A stretch of 64,000 nucleotides of DNA, from the NCBI GenBank assembly GCA_052143535.1, contig JBKQSS010000088.1:51152-115151 (forward strand). Reading direction: 5' to 3'. Shown here piece by piece: positions 8,965-17,911 of this stretch (positions within the stretch are counted from its first letter, which is position 1; each line of letters begins with the position of its first letter). Position numbers and translations under genes: made by a program. Source of the stretch: JADGRA01 sp052143535 (lineage in GTDB: Bacteria > Myxococcota > Myxococcia > Myxococcales > Myxococcaceae). The notes below the pieces were generated by a model that worked only from the letters and a program-made list of their open reading frames with translations, searched no databases and was not told where the DNA came from.

Positions 8965-9842
8965 CGCCGGGCACCTCGGGTCCTGAGCAGTTCGAGCAAA
9001 TACTGTCCGTATGCGTTCTTATGCATCGGCTCGGCGAGCTGAGCTAAACGAACGGCGTCAATGTAGCCCATCCGAAAGGCAATCTCCTCCAAACACGCAA
9101 TCTTTAGCCCTTGGCGCCGCTCCACGATCTCAATGAAACTGGACGCGCTCTGCAGCGCCTCGTGGGTGCCGGTGTCGAGCCAAGCGAAGCCACGCCCGAG
9201 GACTTCGACCGTCAGCTGGCGGCGGAGCAGGTAGACACGATTAACGTCGGTGATCTCCAACTCTCCGCGGGGCGAGGGTCGAAGTCCTGCGGCGATGTCC
9301 AAGACCTCGTTGTCATAGAAGTAGAGCCCGGTGACGGCGTAATTGCTTTTCGGCGCGGAAGGCTTTTCCTCCAGCCCGAGCGCCTCTCCTGCCGGGCCGA
9401 GCTCGACCACCCCGTACCGCTCGGGGTCCCTCACGTAATAGGCGAAGACGGTCGCACCGCGGGTCTGCGTCGTGGCTCGGCGCAGTTGCTCGCTCAGGCC
9501 ATGCCCGTAGAAGATGTTGTCACCGAGTATGAGAGCCACTCGGTCCGTCCGGACGAAATCTCGGCCGATTAAGAAGGCCTGGGCCAAACCGTCGGGTGAA
9601 GGCTGTGGCGCATAGGACAGCGCAAGACCCCACTGCTCACCGGTCCCGAGGAGTTCCTCGAAGCGCGGTAGGTCCTGCGGCGTAGAGATGATGAGAATCT
9701 CCCGGATTCCCGCCAGCATCAGCGTGCTGAGCGGGTAGTAGATCATCGGCTTGTCGTAGATGGGAAGCAGCTGCTTGCTCAGGACGCGAGTGAGTGGGTA
9801 GAGCCGAGTTCCGGAGCCGCCGGCGAGGATGATGCCCTTCAT
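8961..9842 (-). CDS. rfbA: Glucose-1-phosphate thymidylyltransferase
   Basis: Makes dTDP-glucose from glucose-1-phosphate and dTTP, the first step to dTDP-rhamnose. The 293-aa protein opens with the signature GGSGTRLYPLTRVLSKQLLP (residues 8-27), followed by YDKPMIYYPLSTLMLAGI. EERPSAPKSNYAVTGLYFYD-like text (here LEEKPSAPKSNYAVTGLYFY, near 160) and the C-terminal AYGQYLLELL are diagnostic of RmlA. Its ATG overlaps the rfbD stop (ATGA), and its own stop overlaps rfbC. Confidence 0.97.
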   Translation of the reverse strand: MKGIILAGGSGTRLYPLTRVLSKQLLPIYDKPMIYYPLSTLMLAGIREILIISTPQDLPRFEELLGTGEQWGLALSYAPQPSPDGLAQAFLIGRDFVRTDRVALILGDNIFYGHGLSEQLRRATTQTRGATVFAYYVRDPERYGVVELGPAGEALGLEEKPSAPKSNYAVTGLYFYDNEVLDIAAGLRPSPRGELEITDVNRVYLLRRQLTVEVLGRGFAWLDTGTHEALQSASSFIEIVERRQGLKIACLEEIAFRMGYIDAVRLAQLAEPMHKNAYGQYLLELLRTRGARR

Positions 9843-10744
9843 GCCTTTACCCCCTCTGCCGCTCGCACAGCCTGGTGGAACCGAACGAGCGACGCGGCCA
9901 GTCCGACCGGTTGAGCGGTCAGCTTGGCTGTCGCTTTGTCAGTCCGCAGTCCGCCTCGCGGCGGCCGAGGGCTCTTCAGTGTTCCCTCAGCGAGCCGCGC
10001 TGGGAGGATTCGGCTGGCATCGAGCGCAAACTCCGCACAGAGCGCGTGGCCGAACTGCACCCGATTGACGACCTCCGCTCCACAGACATTCCAGATGCCT
10101 CCAAGTCGCCGCTCGGCAATCTCGACGAGCTGCTCGGCAACACTTTCAGCGAGGCTTGGGGAAACAAATTGGTCCTCGAACAACCGGACCGTTTCCCCTT
10201 TGCGTAGCGCACTGAGAAGCCAGCTCCCAAAGTTTGGCCGGGCCGCCGGGGGCCAGCCATAGACAACTGCAGTTCGGGCAATCGCCCAGGAGGGAGCTAG
10301 CGCCCGCACCGCCTGTTCTCCGATGTGCTTGGTGAGCGCGTAGACACCGCGAGGGTTCGGAATGGCATCCTCGTCATAGGGGCCGGCAGTGCCGTCGAAG
10401 ACGTAGTCGGTCGAGACGTGAACCAGGTGCGCTGAGACTTCGGCGGCGGCCAGGGCGAGCGTACCCGGGGCAACCCCGTTTACCCGGAACGCCTCGCTGG
10501 CGGCGGTTTCACAACCGTCCACATCGGTCATTCCGCCCGCGTTGATAATGACATCAGGCCGAGCGGAACGGATTGACGAGGCGAGCGCTCCGGCATCATC
10601 GAGATCAACAGAAGCGTATTCAAACGCCCCTCCGATCCGCCGACGGCCTCGACCGAGCGCGGTAAGCGCGTGGCCACGGGCGCTCAGCTCAGCGCTGACT
10701 CGGCTTCCGACAAGCCCGTTGGCGCCAGTAACCAGAAAGCGCAT
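9839..10744 (-). CDS. rfbD: dTDP-4-dehydrorhamnose reductase
   Basis: Final NAD(P)H-dependent step giving dTDP-L-rhamnose. I place the start at the ATG giving MRFLVTGANG. The frame is open 29 codons further upstream, but that part overlaps rfbB and the ATG at 10744 makes a TGATG overlap with the rfbB stop. From there the protein is 301 aa, the usual RmlD length. Visible are a GANGLVGS Rossmann motif (7-14), STDYVFDG (111-118) and the YxxxK pair Tyr135/Lys139. Confidence 0.95.
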   Translation of the reverse strand: MRFLVTGANGLVGSRVSAELSARGHALTALGRGRRRIGGAFEYASVDLDDAGALASSIRSARPDVIINAGGMTDVDGCETAASEAFRVNGVAPGTLALAAAEVSAHLVHVSTDYVFDGTAGPYDEDAIPNPRGVYALTKHIGEQAVRALAPSWAIARTAVVYGWPPAARPNFGSWLLSALRKGETVRLFEDQFVSPSLAESVAEQLVEIAERRLGGIWNVCGAEVVNRVQFGHALCAEFALDASRILPARLAEGTLKSPRPPRGGLRTDKATAKLTAQPVGLAASLVRFHQAVRAAEGVKA

Positions 10745-11778
10745 CACGGGTCCGGGTGGCTTGCGCTTAGACGAGCGCGGTACTGGGTCTCGAAATACTG
10801 TTTGTACGCGCCGCTGTTGATGTGCTCCCACCAGGCAGCATGTTCCACGTACCAGCGGACCGTCTCATCAAGGCCCTGCTCAAAGGTGTGAGCAGGCCTC
10901 CAGCCGAGCTCGTTCCGAAGTTTGCTCGAATCGATTGCATACCGACGGTCATGGCCGGGCCGGTCGGCAACGAAGCGAATCAGATGGTCCTCCTTGCCGA
11001 GAAGTTTGATGAGCCCACGAACCAGGTCGATGTTCTTCCGCTCGGCACCACCGCCAATGTTGTAGACCTCCCCTGTTCGGCCCCGCTCGAGAACGGCGAG
11101 CAGGGCTTCACAGTGGTCCTCCACGTGAAGCCAGTCACGCACGTTCCCACCGTCGCCATAGACCGGGAGGGGCTTGTCGTGAAGGGCGTTGACGATCATC
11201 AGTGGGATGAGCTTTTCAGGAAACTGATAGCGGCCGTAGTTGTTGGAGCACCGAGTGACGACCACGTCGACCCCGAAGGTATGCCCGTAGGCCAAAGTAA
11301 TCAGGTCGGCAGCTGCCTTCGAAGCAGCGTATGGGCTGGAAGGCTGCAGTGGTGAAAGCTCGGTAAAGGCACCACTCGGTCCGAGAGAACCGTAGACTTC
11401 GTCGGTCGAGACCATGACGAATCGGCGAACGCCCCCTGCCTTGCAAGCGTCGAGAAGCACTTGGGTCCCGAGCACGTTGGTCTGAACAAAAATTTCGGGG
11501 CCAAGAATGGACCGGTCGACGTGACTTTCGGCGGCAAGGTGAAGGACCGCGTCAATGCGGTATTTCGAGACGATGTGATCGAGCAGCTCGCGGTTGCAGA
11601 CGTCTCCTCTGATGAAAGCGTGACGCTTGTCGTCCTCGAGCGCGGCCAAATTCTCGAGATTGCCGGCGTAGGTGAGCTTGTCGAGCGATACCACCATGCT
11701 CTCCGGCCGCTTGGCACGGAGATGATGGACCAGATTCGACCCGATGAAGCCGCATGCACCTGTGACGAGGACGTTCAT
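10744..11778 (-). CDS. rfbB: dTDP-glucose 4,6-dehydratase
   Basis: Second step of the rhamnose pathway, converting dTDP-glucose to the 4-keto-6-deoxy sugar. It is an extended short-chain dehydrogenase of 344 aa with TGACGFIGSN (6-15), TDEVYG (125-130, carrying the catalytic Asp/Glu pair), Tyr150xxxLys154 and SNNYGRYQFPEKLIP downstream, all typical of RmlB. First of the four rhamnose genes. A 79-base gap separates it from the upstream glycosyltransferase-like gene. A clear Shine-Dalgarno is not visible. Confidence 0.97.
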   Translation of the reverse strand: MNVLVTGACGFIGSNLVHHLRAKRPESMVVSLDKLTYAGNLENLAALEDDKRHAFIRGDVCNRELLDHIVSKYRIDAVLHLAAESHVDRSILGPEIFVQTNVLGTQVLLDACKAGGVRRFVMVSTDEVYGSLGPSGAFTELSPLQPSSPYAASKAAADLITLAYGHTFGVDVVVTRCSNNYGRYQFPEKLIPLMIVNALHDKPLPVYGDGGNVRDWLHVEDHCEALLAVLERGRTGEVYNIGGGAERKNIDLVRGLIKLLGKEDHLIRFVADRPGHDRRYAIDSSKLRNELGWRPAHTFEQGLDETVRWYVEHAAWWEHINSGAYKQYFETQYRARLSASHPDP

Positions 11779-11857
11779 GTCCGGGGGAACCTAATCACCA
11801 CGCGCGCATAGCTGTGCCTCGCACCACCGTCAAGTGGTCGAGGGCGAAACGTGCTCG

Positions 11858-13228
11858 CTAAGGCTCTTCGAGTCGACGCGCAAAGAGCTTACGGAGTCGA
11901 CGGTGGACGCCTGGAAACATCGATTTCAGCGCGGTGTTGACTGCGTCGGCCGCACGGTGTCGGAGCAGCACCGAGGGGCGCCTCACCTGCTCCCGCGAAA
12001 CCGGACGCAGCACCCTCACCGGCGCCGTCGCGGGCTCGTCCACCACCGCTTCGGACTCGACCTCGGCAACCCGGAGCTCCACGCTGGGTGGGTCGTCAAT
12101 CTCGACGGGTTCGCACGCTCCGAAAAGTGCCGGGAAGAGGCTGTCTCGCCAGGCTTCGCCGTCCTCACGAAACCGGAAGTGGAACGGAGCCACGCGGCGC
12201 AGGTCAACCATCAATCGGCTGGGCAATGCCGCGTCGAAGCGTGGCCAACCGACCGCGCTCCACCCATGGTGCGGAAATTTCGCCTGGACGTAGCCCACCG
12301 CATTGGGGGTCACGAGGGCCAGCTGAGCTTTGGCCAGAGCGCATGCTTGGTCACCGGCGACGATGGCCGCGCGAAGCCGCGCAAAGTGGGTGGGGAACAC
12401 GATGGCATTGCTCGCGACGAATGCGACATAGCGGCCTCGAACCCGCTCCAGGCCGCGATTCAATAACGCCGCCTCCCCGGATGGTTCCGAGGCCTCCTCG
12501 CGAAGCAAGCGGATGCCGGCAGCTGCCGCTTCCTCACCCCACTGTGCCTTGGGCAAAGGCTCCTCGCTCCTCCCGAGGCAAAGCACTATCTCCAGCGGGG
12601 GCGCCTCCTGATGGAGGGCCGAAAATATGGCTTGGTCGAGCTCCTCAGCGACTGGCGTCTTCGCCCAAATCAGGACGCTCACACCTTCGGCTTGCGGCAC
12701 AGTCAAGGTGACTGGCGCGGCAACGACTCGAACAAGAACAAACTCCTCCATCGCTTGCGGTCGCACCTGTCCCAGAAATGTTTCCAGCTCGCCGGAGAGG
12801 CCGCTGCGGGCTTCGGCGGCAGACCCTCCTCCGAGCCTCGAGCCGCACCCAAGCCCAGCCTTGGCGAGGGCACTGGCCACAACGCTCGGGTGCATCGGAG
12901 CGACCCCGACCAACGCCTCACCTGCCCATTCCAGCAAGATTGAGGACGCGGCAGTTGCATCTCTGTAAAGCAGGTAGATGGGCTGCGCCGTCTGCTCGAA
13001 GAACCTCCGCAGTCCCTCGAGTCCGGCCATCGCGACCACGAGCGCTGCGTCAATGACCACGACATCAGCCTGGCCCACGTGGGCGACTTCGAGCGCCCGC
13101 TCGAGAGAATCCCCGAATTTTTCAACCGTCAGTTGACCCGAGGATACGAGTTCCCAACCGTCCTCGTGAAGCAACACCAGAACTCGACCGAACGGAAAGT
13201 GGGCCGACAGCCGTTCAGTGAGTGTCAC
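11858..13228 (-). CDS. Degenerate GT2-like protein of unknown role (456 aa)
   Basis: Not a standard enzyme. Residues about 1-170 form an alpha/beta region that I do not recognise. Residues about 180-390 retain the outline of a GT2 fold (SVLIWAKTPVAEELDQAIFSALHQ, then LLNRGLERVRGRYVAFVASNAIV) where the DxD position reads ASNAIV, so metal binding looks lost. The C-terminus is basic. The GTG at 13228 forms a GTGA overlap with the upstream GT2 gene and is preferred over the TTG one codon earlier. Perhaps a non-catalytic partner of that transferase, or a divergent enzyme. Confidence 0.72.
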   Translation of the reverse strand: MTLTERLSAHFPFGRVLVLLHEDGWELVSSGQLTVEKFGDSLERALEVAHVGQADVVVIDAALVVAMAGLEGLRRFFEQTAQPIYLLYRDATAASSILLEWAGEALVGVAPMHPSVVASALAKAGLGCGSRLGGGSAAEARSGLSGELETFLGQVRPQAMEEFVLVRVVAAPVTLTVPQAEGVSVLIWAKTPVAEELDQAIFSALHQEAPPLEIVLCLGRSEEPLPKAQWGEEAAAAGIRLLREEASEPSGEAALLNRGLERVRGRYVAFVASNAIVFPTHFARLRAAIVAGDQACALAKAQLALVTPNAVGYVQAKFPHHGWSAVGWPRFDAALPSRLMVDLRRVAPFHFRFREDGEAWRDSLFPALFGACEPVEIDDPPSVELRVAEVESEAVVDEPATAPVRVLRPVSREQVRRPSVLLRHRAADAVNTALKSMFPGVHRRLRKLFARRLEEP

Positions 13229-14016
13229 CAACGCGACCTCGCGAAGCGAAGGCCATTCTGGAAGTCGGCGATGCCGGCCGGCAACGGTTCGTGCTCGGCC
13301 CGCGGCAACTCGCGTGGACTTCCTCCCTCATCTAGGAAGGCACGACGATGGGCCTGCGCGAACGCCTTGGACTGGTATTTCTGCCCGAGCAAGACAGCGC
13401 TGCGATGGACTGACTGCTCCCGCCTCCGATCTCGCTGTCGTTCCTCCACGTAGTGGAACGCCAAAGCCCGGTGTGCGACGCGCAGCGAAAAGCCTGATGC
13501 CCGAGCCCGCCAGGAGAGGTCGACATCCTCGCAGTACAAGAAAAAGCGCTCATCGAAGCCACCGATGCTTTCAAATAGTGAGCGCGTGATCAGCAGCACA
13601 GTTCCAGCGCACCATGTCGTCTCGCCACTGACCTTGTCGTACGGCTTAGGATGCTCTTCAGGAAAGATTCTGGCCTCCACCAGGCCGACCCCGCTCAGTT
13701 CCGCAAGCTCGCAAAGCTCACGAAGGCAATCCCGGTGGAGTTCTGCGTCCGGGTTCATGCACACGTACGCGTCAGCGCCACGTCCAAAAGCCGCCGTCAT
13801 GAGCGCATTGTGGCCCGAACCGAAGCCAGGATTGCTCGGCAGCCAGGACACGGATGGTCCGAGTTCCTGAAGCCATTCCTCCTGAGACGGCGAGTGGCTT
13901 CGCCAAGAAACGTCACTCACCAAGCCGCTTGGCCAGGCGCGGTCGATCGAATGCTTCGCCCGAAGAACCTGTGCCCGCGCGTTCTGGTAAACGACGACGC
14001 CGACCGCAATCCGCAT
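13225..14016 (-). CDS. GT2 glycosyltransferase, rhamnosyltransferase-like
   Basis: Cytoplasmic GT-A enzyme of 263 aa, similar in layout to bacterial rhamnosyltransferases (WbbL/GlfT1-like). It shows SNPGFGSGHNALM (61-73), NPDAEL at the metal site (88-93), WCAGTVLLITRSLFESIGGFDE (135 onward) and YCEDVDLSWR (161-170), the last holding the likely catalytic acidic pair. I start at the ATG giving MRIAVGVVVY, which has GGAG six bases upstream and a -10-like TATAGA just before. The 30 open codons upstream look non-coding. With rhamnose genes next door, rhamnose is the natural donor guess. Confidence 0.85.
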   Translation of the reverse strand: MRIAVGVVVYQNARAQVLRAKHSIDRAWPSGLVSDVSWRSHSPSQEEWLQELGPSVSWLPSNPGFGSGHNALMTAAFGRGADAYVCMNPDAELHRDCLRELCELAELSGVGLVEARIFPEEHPKPYDKVSGETTWCAGTVLLITRSLFESIGGFDERFFLYCEDVDLSWRARASGFSLRVAHRALAFHYVEERQRDRRREQSVHRSAVLLGQKYQSKAFAQAHRRAFLDEGGSPRELPRAEHEPLPAGIADFQNGLRFARSRW

Positions 14017-14225
14017 GTATCTCCGAGATTGTGACTGCTCTATAGCATCGCCCCCGTTGATGCGTCGCGCGCTCCGAGCCAAGACCTCTGCTCCATGGAC
14101 CGCCAAGTCGACGCTCGCTCTAGCGGCGAAATGGTCTCTCGCACCGCGAATGCTCCCATGCCGTCAGCAGAAGCTCTCGGCTTCGAGGGCTCCCTGAGTT
14201 TCCCGACAGTCCTCACTTCCAGGGC
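14017..14225. promoter_or_regulatory. Divergent promoter region between two glycosyltransferase genes
   Basis: A 209-base space between leftward and rightward polysaccharide genes. For the leftward operon an extended -10-like TGCTATAGA is read on the minus strand (TATAGA core at 14039-14044), about 23 bases before the ATG at 14016, with GGAG in between. I see no equally clear site for the rightward gene. This is the most likely place for the promoter of the rhamnose and amino-sugar operon. Confidence 0.4.
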
Positions 14226-17150
14226 TTGACTTCGGCGGCACAGTTGGACCAAGGAACGTACGTGCCAAAGGAAGACTGGGGGGGGCCATCGAATAGGAAC
14301 GCGCCCCCGGAGGGCACTGCGCCAGCTTCCCGGCTCTCGCCGGCCAGCGCGGGCCCACCCCTTGACGCACAAGCAGTCCTCCAATTTGAGGAGGAGTTGC
14401 GTGCGCGCACCGCTACCTACAACCGGTTGTTCAACGCTTGGAAAACACTCGCCGAGGCGGGTCAGTGGAGCAGCACCGAACTGGCTCAAGCCCTCCACGC
14501 GAAAGCGGAAGGGCTCACCGACGTCCTAGGACACCAGGCGATGACGCTCCCAACGGGGCATCTCAACGCTCCTTTGGACCCGGACCGACAAGCACTCAAG
14601 ACGCGGGCTCCTGGTCCAACAGCCGGCCTCCAGACGGAGGCCGAACTCTCCAACCGGCTCGCCGCCCTCCGGACCTACGAGGAACACCTTCTCCATCTAG
14701 AAGAGCTCATCAAGGAAATCTCCGGCCGACTCCAATCTGTCGAGGAGAACTCGAGGCGCACTCAGCGGTCGCTGGGGAAGACCATCCGGGAAAGCCTTTC
14801 GGAACAAGGGCGGCTCATCCTCGCTCTCGGGGCCGCTGGGGCAGCGGCTGCGGCTGCGCCGGCACTGGGAGCCGCCGCCGCGCTCGGCGAACTCGGCGCA
14901 AGCCTCCTGCCGCAACGGCAACCATCCTCGCCGATACAAAACGCCGGCTTGGCCACCATTATTATCCTCAACTTCCAGGGGGAAGAGCTCCTCCGCCGGA
15001 ACCTCCCGTCAGTCCTCGCCGCGGTCGCTCGAACGGGCCGGGCGCATGAGATTCTGGTCGTCGACAACGGCTCGACGGATCGCAGTGTAGCGGTGCTGCG
15101 CGAGGAATTTCCGGGAGTCCGTGTGCTCGCGCTGGACCGGAACTATTTCTTCTCGGCGGGCAACAACGCAGGTGTCAGGGTCGCCTCACATGACCTGATT
15201 GTCCTGCTCAACAACGACATGCGTGTCGAGCCTGACTTTCTCGAGCCGCTGCTCAGGCCTTTCGACGGGCGCGATGATATTTTTGCGGTCTCGAGCCAGA
15301 TCTTCTTCGCAGATCGCAATCGCCGGCGTGAGGAGACTGGTTTGACATCGGGGCGATTCGTCGATGGAAGCCTGACTCTGGCCCACCTGCCGGTCCCTCA
15401 GCTAGGGCAAGGAAACGTGCCGATCCTCTGGGCCGGAGGCGGTTCTTGCGCCATCGACCGCCGCAAATATCTCGAACTCGGCGGCCTCGACATCTTGTTC
15501 GATCCTTTTTACTGCGAGGACACGGATCTCTCCTTCCGCGCGTGGCAACAGGGCTGGAAGGTATTGTTCGCTCCCGGAAGTCGCGTGCACCATGAGCACC
15601 GTGCCACCAGCAGGCGAGTGTTCGGCGAGAGTTTTGTCAACGAAACCTTGCGCCGAAACACCTTCCTTCTTCACTGGGTCAACATCCGCGACCCAACAAT
15701 GTTTGCCGCTCACCTTTGGAATCTCCCAGACACGGTCTACCAGCAGGTCCGTCAGCACGGGTGGTCGGGCGTGCGTTCCTTTGCCAAAGCCCTGGGTCGT
15801 TCTCCCAGAGCGTTTGCGCGACGACTGCGGGTGCGGACACCCGGTCCAACTGACCCGGAGATTCTGCAAATTACGGCTCCGGACGCGCCAGGAGTTCCGA
15901 CGCGGCCGCAAAAGGTTCTCCGTTCCAGCCGCAACCTCCGCATGGTGGTGGTCACGCCATACCAGTTTCATCCGCCGACCCATGGCGGGGCGGTCTTCAC
16001 GCATAATCTGGTTCGTGGACTGGCGCGTCGGGGCCACGACATCTCGATTGTGGGCTTCGTCGACAGCCAAGCCGAGCTCGCAGCAAGCCAAGGTCTCAGG
16101 GAGTTCTGCAAGGAAGTCCACCTCCAGATACGACCGGGGACTTTGGGCCGGGCTGATCCGCTCGGTTTGACTCCGCGAGTCGTCGAGGAATTCGACCAAC
16201 CTGTCTTGCATCGAGTGCTGGACGACGTCATCGCGCGGGTCGATCCCGACGTCCTGCACGTTGAATACACTCAAATGGCCCCCTACGGTGGCGCATCCCT
16301 ACGTCGGGTCAACTCGATCACCGAGGTCGATCTCTCGTTTGTGTCTGGCTACCGACGGGCGCTGAGTGAACCGACCTTCCGTGGGAAGTTGGGACGCTAT
16401 TCGCAGTACCTACGACTGTTCCATTACGAGCTGACGGCGCTTCGTCGTTTCGACCTCATCTTCATGGTGAATAAGGCTGAGGGAGACCTCCTCTCGGCCT
16501 ATTGCGGTGGAAATGTACGGATTGCGAAGGCCTCGTTCGCGGGGCTCGACGTCTCGCGATTCGATCGACTTGTCCGAGCGCCAACTAAACACAGAATTCT
16601 CTTTATCGGCTACTTCCGCCACCCCCCGAACGTGGACGCTATTCTTTACTTTGCACGAGAAATACTGCCGATTATTCACCGCGACTTTCCGGCGGCGGAG
16701 CTCGTGATCGCTGGGGCCGGCGCTCCACCTGAAGTGTTGCAACTCGGGGCTGATCCTCGCATCCAAGTGATGGGCTTTGTCGAGGACTTAGTCCCGCTCT
16801 ACGAGTCGGCGGTTGCGGTGGTTTCCCCCATCCGCTTCGGGGCCGGCGTCCGAGTGAAACTACTGGAAGCCTTCGCCGCGCGTGTTCCAGTCGTCGCCAC
16901 CCAGCTTGCTGCAGAAGGCCTCGACGTCTCGGACGGGAGGGAGCTGCTCTTGGCAGACGGTCCTGATGAATTTGCCGCGAAGACTTTGCGGCTTCTCCGG
17001 GACCACGAACTAGGCGCCGCAATCGCAACCCGCGCTCGCGCTTTCGTCGACGAGTTTGACTCACCCCGTGTCGTCGAGGGCATCGAGAACGAGTACCGAG
17101 AAGCATTGCGTCGGAAGCACCTGCTTCTCGAGGAACCGATTCATGCTTAG
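14226..17150 (+). CDS. Fused GT2-GT4 glycosyltransferase with N-terminal helical domain (974 aa)
   Basis: Three parts are visible. Residues 1-240 are a polar, helix-rich region (likely coiled coil at about 55-200) ending in an Ala-rich hydrophobic patch (about 197-225) that could dip into the membrane. Residues about 243-480 are a GT2 domain with VVDNGSTDRS, LLNNDMRVEPD near 328-338 and YCEDTDLSFRAW near 430. Residues about 570-970 are a GT4 domain with PTHGGAVFTHNL, FIGYFRHPPNVDA and IRFGAGVRVKLLEAFAARVPVV. Such fusions extend one glycan with two linkages. The start is a TTG; other in-frame starts nearby cannot be excluded. Confidence 0.85.
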   Translation: MTSAAQLDQGTYVPKEDWGGPSNRNAPPEGTAPASRLSPASAGPPLDAQAVLQFEEELRARTATYNRLFNAWKTLAEAGQWSSTELAQALHAKAEGLTDVLGHQAMTLPTGHLNAPLDPDRQALKTRAPGPTAGLQTEAELSNRLAALRTYEEHLLHLEELIKEISGRLQSVEENSRRTQRSLGKTIRESLSEQGRLILALGAAGAAAAAAPALGAAAALGELGASLLPQRQPSSPIQNAGLATIIILNFQGEELLRRNLPSVLAAVARTGRAHEILVVDNGSTDRSVAVLREEFPGVRVLALDRNYFFSAGNNAGVRVASHDLIVLLNNDMRVEPDFLEPLLRPFDGRDDIFAVSSQIFFADRNRRREETGLTSGRFVDGSLTLAHLPVPQLGQGNVPILWAGGGSCAIDRRKYLELGGLDILFDPFYCEDTDLSFRAWQQGWKVLFAPGSRVHHEHRATSRRVFGESFVNETLRRNTFLLHWVNIRDPTMFAAHLWNLPDTVYQQVRQHGWSGVRSFAKALGRSPRAFARRLRVRTPGPTDPEILQITAPDAPGVPTRPQKVLRSSRNLRMVVVTPYQFHPPTHGGAVFTHNLVRGLARRGHDISIVGFVDSQAELAASQGLREFCKEVHLQIRPGTLGRADPLGLTPRVVEEFDQPVLHRVLDDVIARVDPDVLHVEYTQMAPYGGASLRRVNSITEVDLSFVSGYRRALSEPTFRGKLGRYSQYLRLFHYELTALRRFDLIFMVNKAEGDLLSAYCGGNVRIAKASFAGLDVSRFDRLVRAPTKHRILFIGYFRHPPNVDAILYFAREILPIIHRDFPAAELVIAGAGAPPEVLQLGADPRIQVMGFVEDLVPLYESAVAVVSPIRFGAGVRVKLLEAFAARVPVVATQLAAEGLDVSDGRELLLADGPDEFAAKTLRLLRDHELGAAIATRARAFVDEFDSPRVVEGIENEYREALRRKHLLLEEPIHA

Positions 17151-17742
17151 AAGCTTGCGCTTTCTCACGGCCCGGGTGGACCTCGCCACTGTGCGCAGGG
17201 GGCTGCTCATTCAAACGGGGTCGCCCGACCTCTTGGCTAAGGCCGTCGACTTGGTCAGGTCACGGGTACCCCACATGGAACTGACCGTACTGCGGCAGCG
17301 TGGGATGGAGGACCGTTTCCCACTTCGCGACGATGTTCACTACCTCGACAACGAAGGTTCGAAACGACAGCTGCTGCGTTCGCTGCGCGCCGCGAAGTTC
17401 GATCTCGTCTTCGCCATCTACTCAAACGAGGGAGGCTTCTGGAAATTGAAGCTTCTGCCCTACTTCGTCGCTGCAGAAGGGGTCTTGGCAATCAACGAGC
17501 ATTTGGGCTGGTTCCCGGTAACCGTCCAAACGACCGCGGAACTTGCCCAGCACCTCCGCTGGCGTCTGGAGAGCTCGGTGACGGTTGCCCCAGGTGGAGT
17601 GGCACCGTTGGTGGCGCGAATGGGCAAACTGATTACTTATCCGGCCATCCTCGCGTACCTGATCGGCTTTGAGCAGTGGAAGAATCTCGGCTCGCGCTCT
17701 CGCCCCGAGGCCAACTGGAAGACGCCAACTCGGCATTCCTGA
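17143..17742 (+). CDS. Hypothetical polysaccharide-locus protein (199 aa)
   Basis: No family recognised with confidence. The ATG at 17143 lies inside the last codons of the upstream fusion (8-base overlap). The N-terminal half (LLIQTGSPDLLAKAVDLVRSRVP and FDLVFAIYSNEGGFWKLKLLPY) resembles one Rossmann-like half of a GT-B or nucleotide-sugar fold. The C-terminus has one possible membrane helix (about 165-182, MGKLITYPAILAYLIGFEQW) and then a basic tail. Members of many myxobacterial glycan clusters look like this, but I can give no activity. It could be a membrane-anchored accessory to the fused transferase. Confidence 0.7.
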   Translation: MLRSLRFLTARVDLATVRRGLLIQTGSPDLLAKAVDLVRSRVPHMELTVLRQRGMEDRFPLRDDVHYLDNEGSKRQLLRSLRAAKFDLVFAIYSNEGGFWKLKLLPYFVAAEGVLAINEHLGWFPVTVQTTAELAQHLRWRLESSVTVAPGGVAPLVARMGKLITYPAILAYLIGFEQWKNLGSRSRPEANWKTPTRHS

Positions 17743-17911
17743 TGGCCCGCATTCATCGCATTTCAAGAGGCCGTCGTTCCTCCCCGGCGAGGCTCACCAA
17801 GTGAAGCTGAAGGAGCGGCAACTTGTCTGGAGGCCGAGAGCGCGACGCTTGTCCAAGCTGCGCAACTTCCCGTCCGGGCGATCGGCTCGCCGCAGTTAGA
17901 CTTTCGCTCCT
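17743..17911 (+). other. Gap before the GT-C membrane gene
   Basis: A 169-base space between same-strand genes. Nothing in it reads as a gene. An ATG giving MTATRARPPD closes it, preceded by a weak ribosome site. A promoter is possible but none stands out. Confidence 0.35.
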
